The notes beneath the pieces are model-generated. The model did no database searches. It saw nothing but the letters and a program-made list of their open reading frames with translations, and was not told where the DNA came from. The position numbers were made by a program, and so were the translations under genes. Shown one piece after another: positions 62,837 to 64,000 of a stretch of 64,000 nucleotides of DNA. Within the stretch, counting starts at the first letter, position 1. The number at the start of each line of letters is the position of its first letter. The stretch comes from Bryobacterales bacterium (lineage in GTDB: Bacteria > Acidobacteriota > Terriglobia > Bryobacterales > Bryobacteraceae), in assembly GCA_020852175.1 (NCBI GenBank), contig JADZBH010000017.1, positions 1-64,000 of the forward strand, written 5' to 3'.

Positions 62837-64000
62837 TCAACGGACGGGAAGTTTCGCCGTGTTGCCTGTGACCCCGTTCGACTGAACCGTCACATCCAGC
62901 GTCCCTACCGCGGCTCCCGCCGGAATCACCACATTGATCTGGTAAAGGCCGATGTAGCCAGGCGCCAGGCCCGCAAAGGCCGGCGCGGCGACGGTTCCAC
63001 CGATGTTCACCCGCGGAACCACGAGCGTGTGGGACAGAGTGGATAGGGAAGCGGGTTGGCCCGCCTCCGGCGCGTTGCTCACCGGCCCGAGACCCGTCAG
63101 GTACAGCACGACGGTTTCGCCTCGTGCCGCCGGGCTGGCGGGCGTTACAATCGTGCCGTCGGCGTGCACCGCGCCATCGCTGTTCGCATCCAGGATGAAG
63201 ATTCCGGGTTGCGCCTCCAGAACCGGCACACTCACAGACGGGGAACTCCCCGCCGCCGTGGAAACGGCCACGTTTACTGAGCTTTTTCCACTGAGCGAAA
63301 ACGGCGCTTGCACGCTCAGTTGCTCCTGTCCGTTCAGGTTCAACACGCGGTAAACAGGCACGGCCGAACCGTCCATGGTCACGGTCACACCGCGCAGGAT
63401 CGAGGCCCATGTGCCTCCGCTCGCGGCGACAATTTCGCCCGGCGCGGCGCCCAGATTCGACCCGAAGATCGTCACGATTCCTCCCGGCGTAAGCCCGGTT
63501 TGAAAGCTCGCGCCATTCGTCACTCCGGCGCTGCTGATGGAGGGCCAGAGGCCGCCCGCGACACCGGATATCTTCCGCACACGGTGGTTGTTGGTGTCAC
63601 CTATGTACAGGTTCCCCGGCGCGTCGAGCGCGAGCGCGAACGGGGCGTTCAGCGACGCCTGGAGCGGCGGCCCATTGTCGCCGCCGAAAGCCGCGGCCCC
63701 GGTTCCGGCGATCGTCCTGATGACGCCGCCCACCACGGCGCGGACCCGGTTGTCCACGTTATCGACGACGTACAAATTGCCAGCCGGATCCACGGCCATC
63801 GACCCTGGGAAGGGCAGGCCCGCCGCAGCCGCTTGCGCGCCGTCGCCCGAGAAAGTCTGCGATCCGTTGCCAGCCACGGTCCGGATCGTGGAACTCGAAT
63901 CCACGCGACGGACTCTATGGTTGAACTGGTCGGAGATATACAAACCTCCCTGGGTGTCAAAGGCGAGCGCGGTGGGGTTGTTCAGCATGGCGGCCGTGGC
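62837..64000 (-). CDS. NHL-repeat protein with TIGR03437 C-terminus, partial
   Basis: The last about 387 residues of a gene whose start lies beyond the window. Visible are three NHL beta-propeller repeats (FDTQGGLYISDQFNHRVRRV, VDPAGNLYVVDNVDNRVRAV, LDAPGNLYIGDTNNHRVRKI) followed by a TIGR03437 domain (GVTNGASFQTGLTPGGIVTI, GIFILDANSDGAV, VVLYLTGLGPVSNAPEAG, GLYQINVVIPAGA). Such proteins are secreted and very common in Solibacter-type genomes; the function is unknown. Confidence 0.85.
   Translation of the reverse strand, partial: ATAAMLNNPTALAFDTQGGLYISDQFNHRVRRVDSSSTIRTVAGNGSQTFSGDGAQAAAAGLPFPGSMAVDPAGNLYVVDNVDNRVRAVVGGVIRTIAGTGAAAFGGDNGPPLQASLNAPFALALDAPGNLYIGDTNNHRVRKISGVAGGLWPSISSAGVTNGASFQTGLTPGGIVTIFGSNLGAAPGEIVAASGGTWASILRGVTVTMDGSAVPVYRVLNLNGQEQLSVQAPFSLSGKSSVNVAVSTAAGSSPSVSVPVLEAQPGIFILDANSDGAVHADGTIVTPASPAARGETVVLYLTGLGPVSNAPEAGQPASLSTLSHTLVVPRVNIGGTVAAPAFAGLAPGYIGLYQINVVIPAGAAVGTLDVTVQSNGVTGNTAKLPVR

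Overview
The window is high-GC bacterial DNA that looks like an Acidobacteriota chromosome, most likely a Solibacter/Bryobacter-type lineage. The best evidence is four long secreted proteins: three end in, and one resembles, the C-terminal domain known as TIGR03437, a family first defined in Candidatus Solibacter. Other support comes from NHL-repeat proteins, an ECF sigma factor overlapping a Ser/Thr kinase, and DUF1572/DinB proteins. The species is inferred, not shown.

Layout. (1) 1-6.6 kb is a defence-island remnant: a 5'-truncated DUF1156-type DNA methylase, a HicB-HicA toxin-antitoxin pair, a PLD-SNF2 helicase, and a zinc-ribbon/HNH nuclease gene split by one extra G. (2) 6.6-12.5 kb holds an aldo/keto reductase, a di-haem peroxidase, a TPR protein and a collagen-like protein. 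A decayed IS1380-type element sits exactly between the last two, which are convergent. (3) 12.6-18.5 kb has the sigma/kinase pair, then cysS coupled to a Cys/Met-metabolism PLP enzyme. (4) 18.7-31.7 kb carries three giant or large secreted proteins around a dnaJ-grpE-hrcA heat-shock group. (5) 31.7-39.7 kb has rlmH, a small metal-response operon (MerR-type operator, 14-Cys metallothionein-like peptide, MerR regulator), a membrane spermidine-synthase-like protein, DegP/HtrA, lipA and a metallo-hydrolase. (6) 39.65-40.5 kb is a graveyard of mobile DNA: an IS1380 end, an integrase N-terminus, and an IS21 istA fragment with its terminal repeats.

(7) 41.26-48.4 kb is a complete-looking his operon, hisI-G-D-C-(HAD phosphatase)-B-H-F-A, with overlapping or nearly abutting genes. 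It is preceded by a 15-residue leader peptide with 7 His codons, an antiterminator/terminator pair, and an extended -10 promoter so close to the leader ATG that the leader mRNA should be almost leaderless. This is the most striking regulatory structure in the window. (8) 48.4-58.3 kb carries a DUF1572 protein, a coiled-coil protein with a nuclease-like core, a rhomboid protease, a Gfo/Idh/MocA oxidoreductase, an NtrC-type regulator, ribosomal protein S1, a histidine kinase and an amidohydrolase. (9) 58.3-64 kb has an SMR transporter, an acetyl-xylan-esterase-like hydrolase, a candidate secretion-effector operon (PAAR-metallopeptidase, exported protein, FHA protein), and an NHL/TIGR03437 protein that runs off the end.

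No rRNA, tRNA or CRISPR array was recognised. All calls come from reading the sequence, without database searches.
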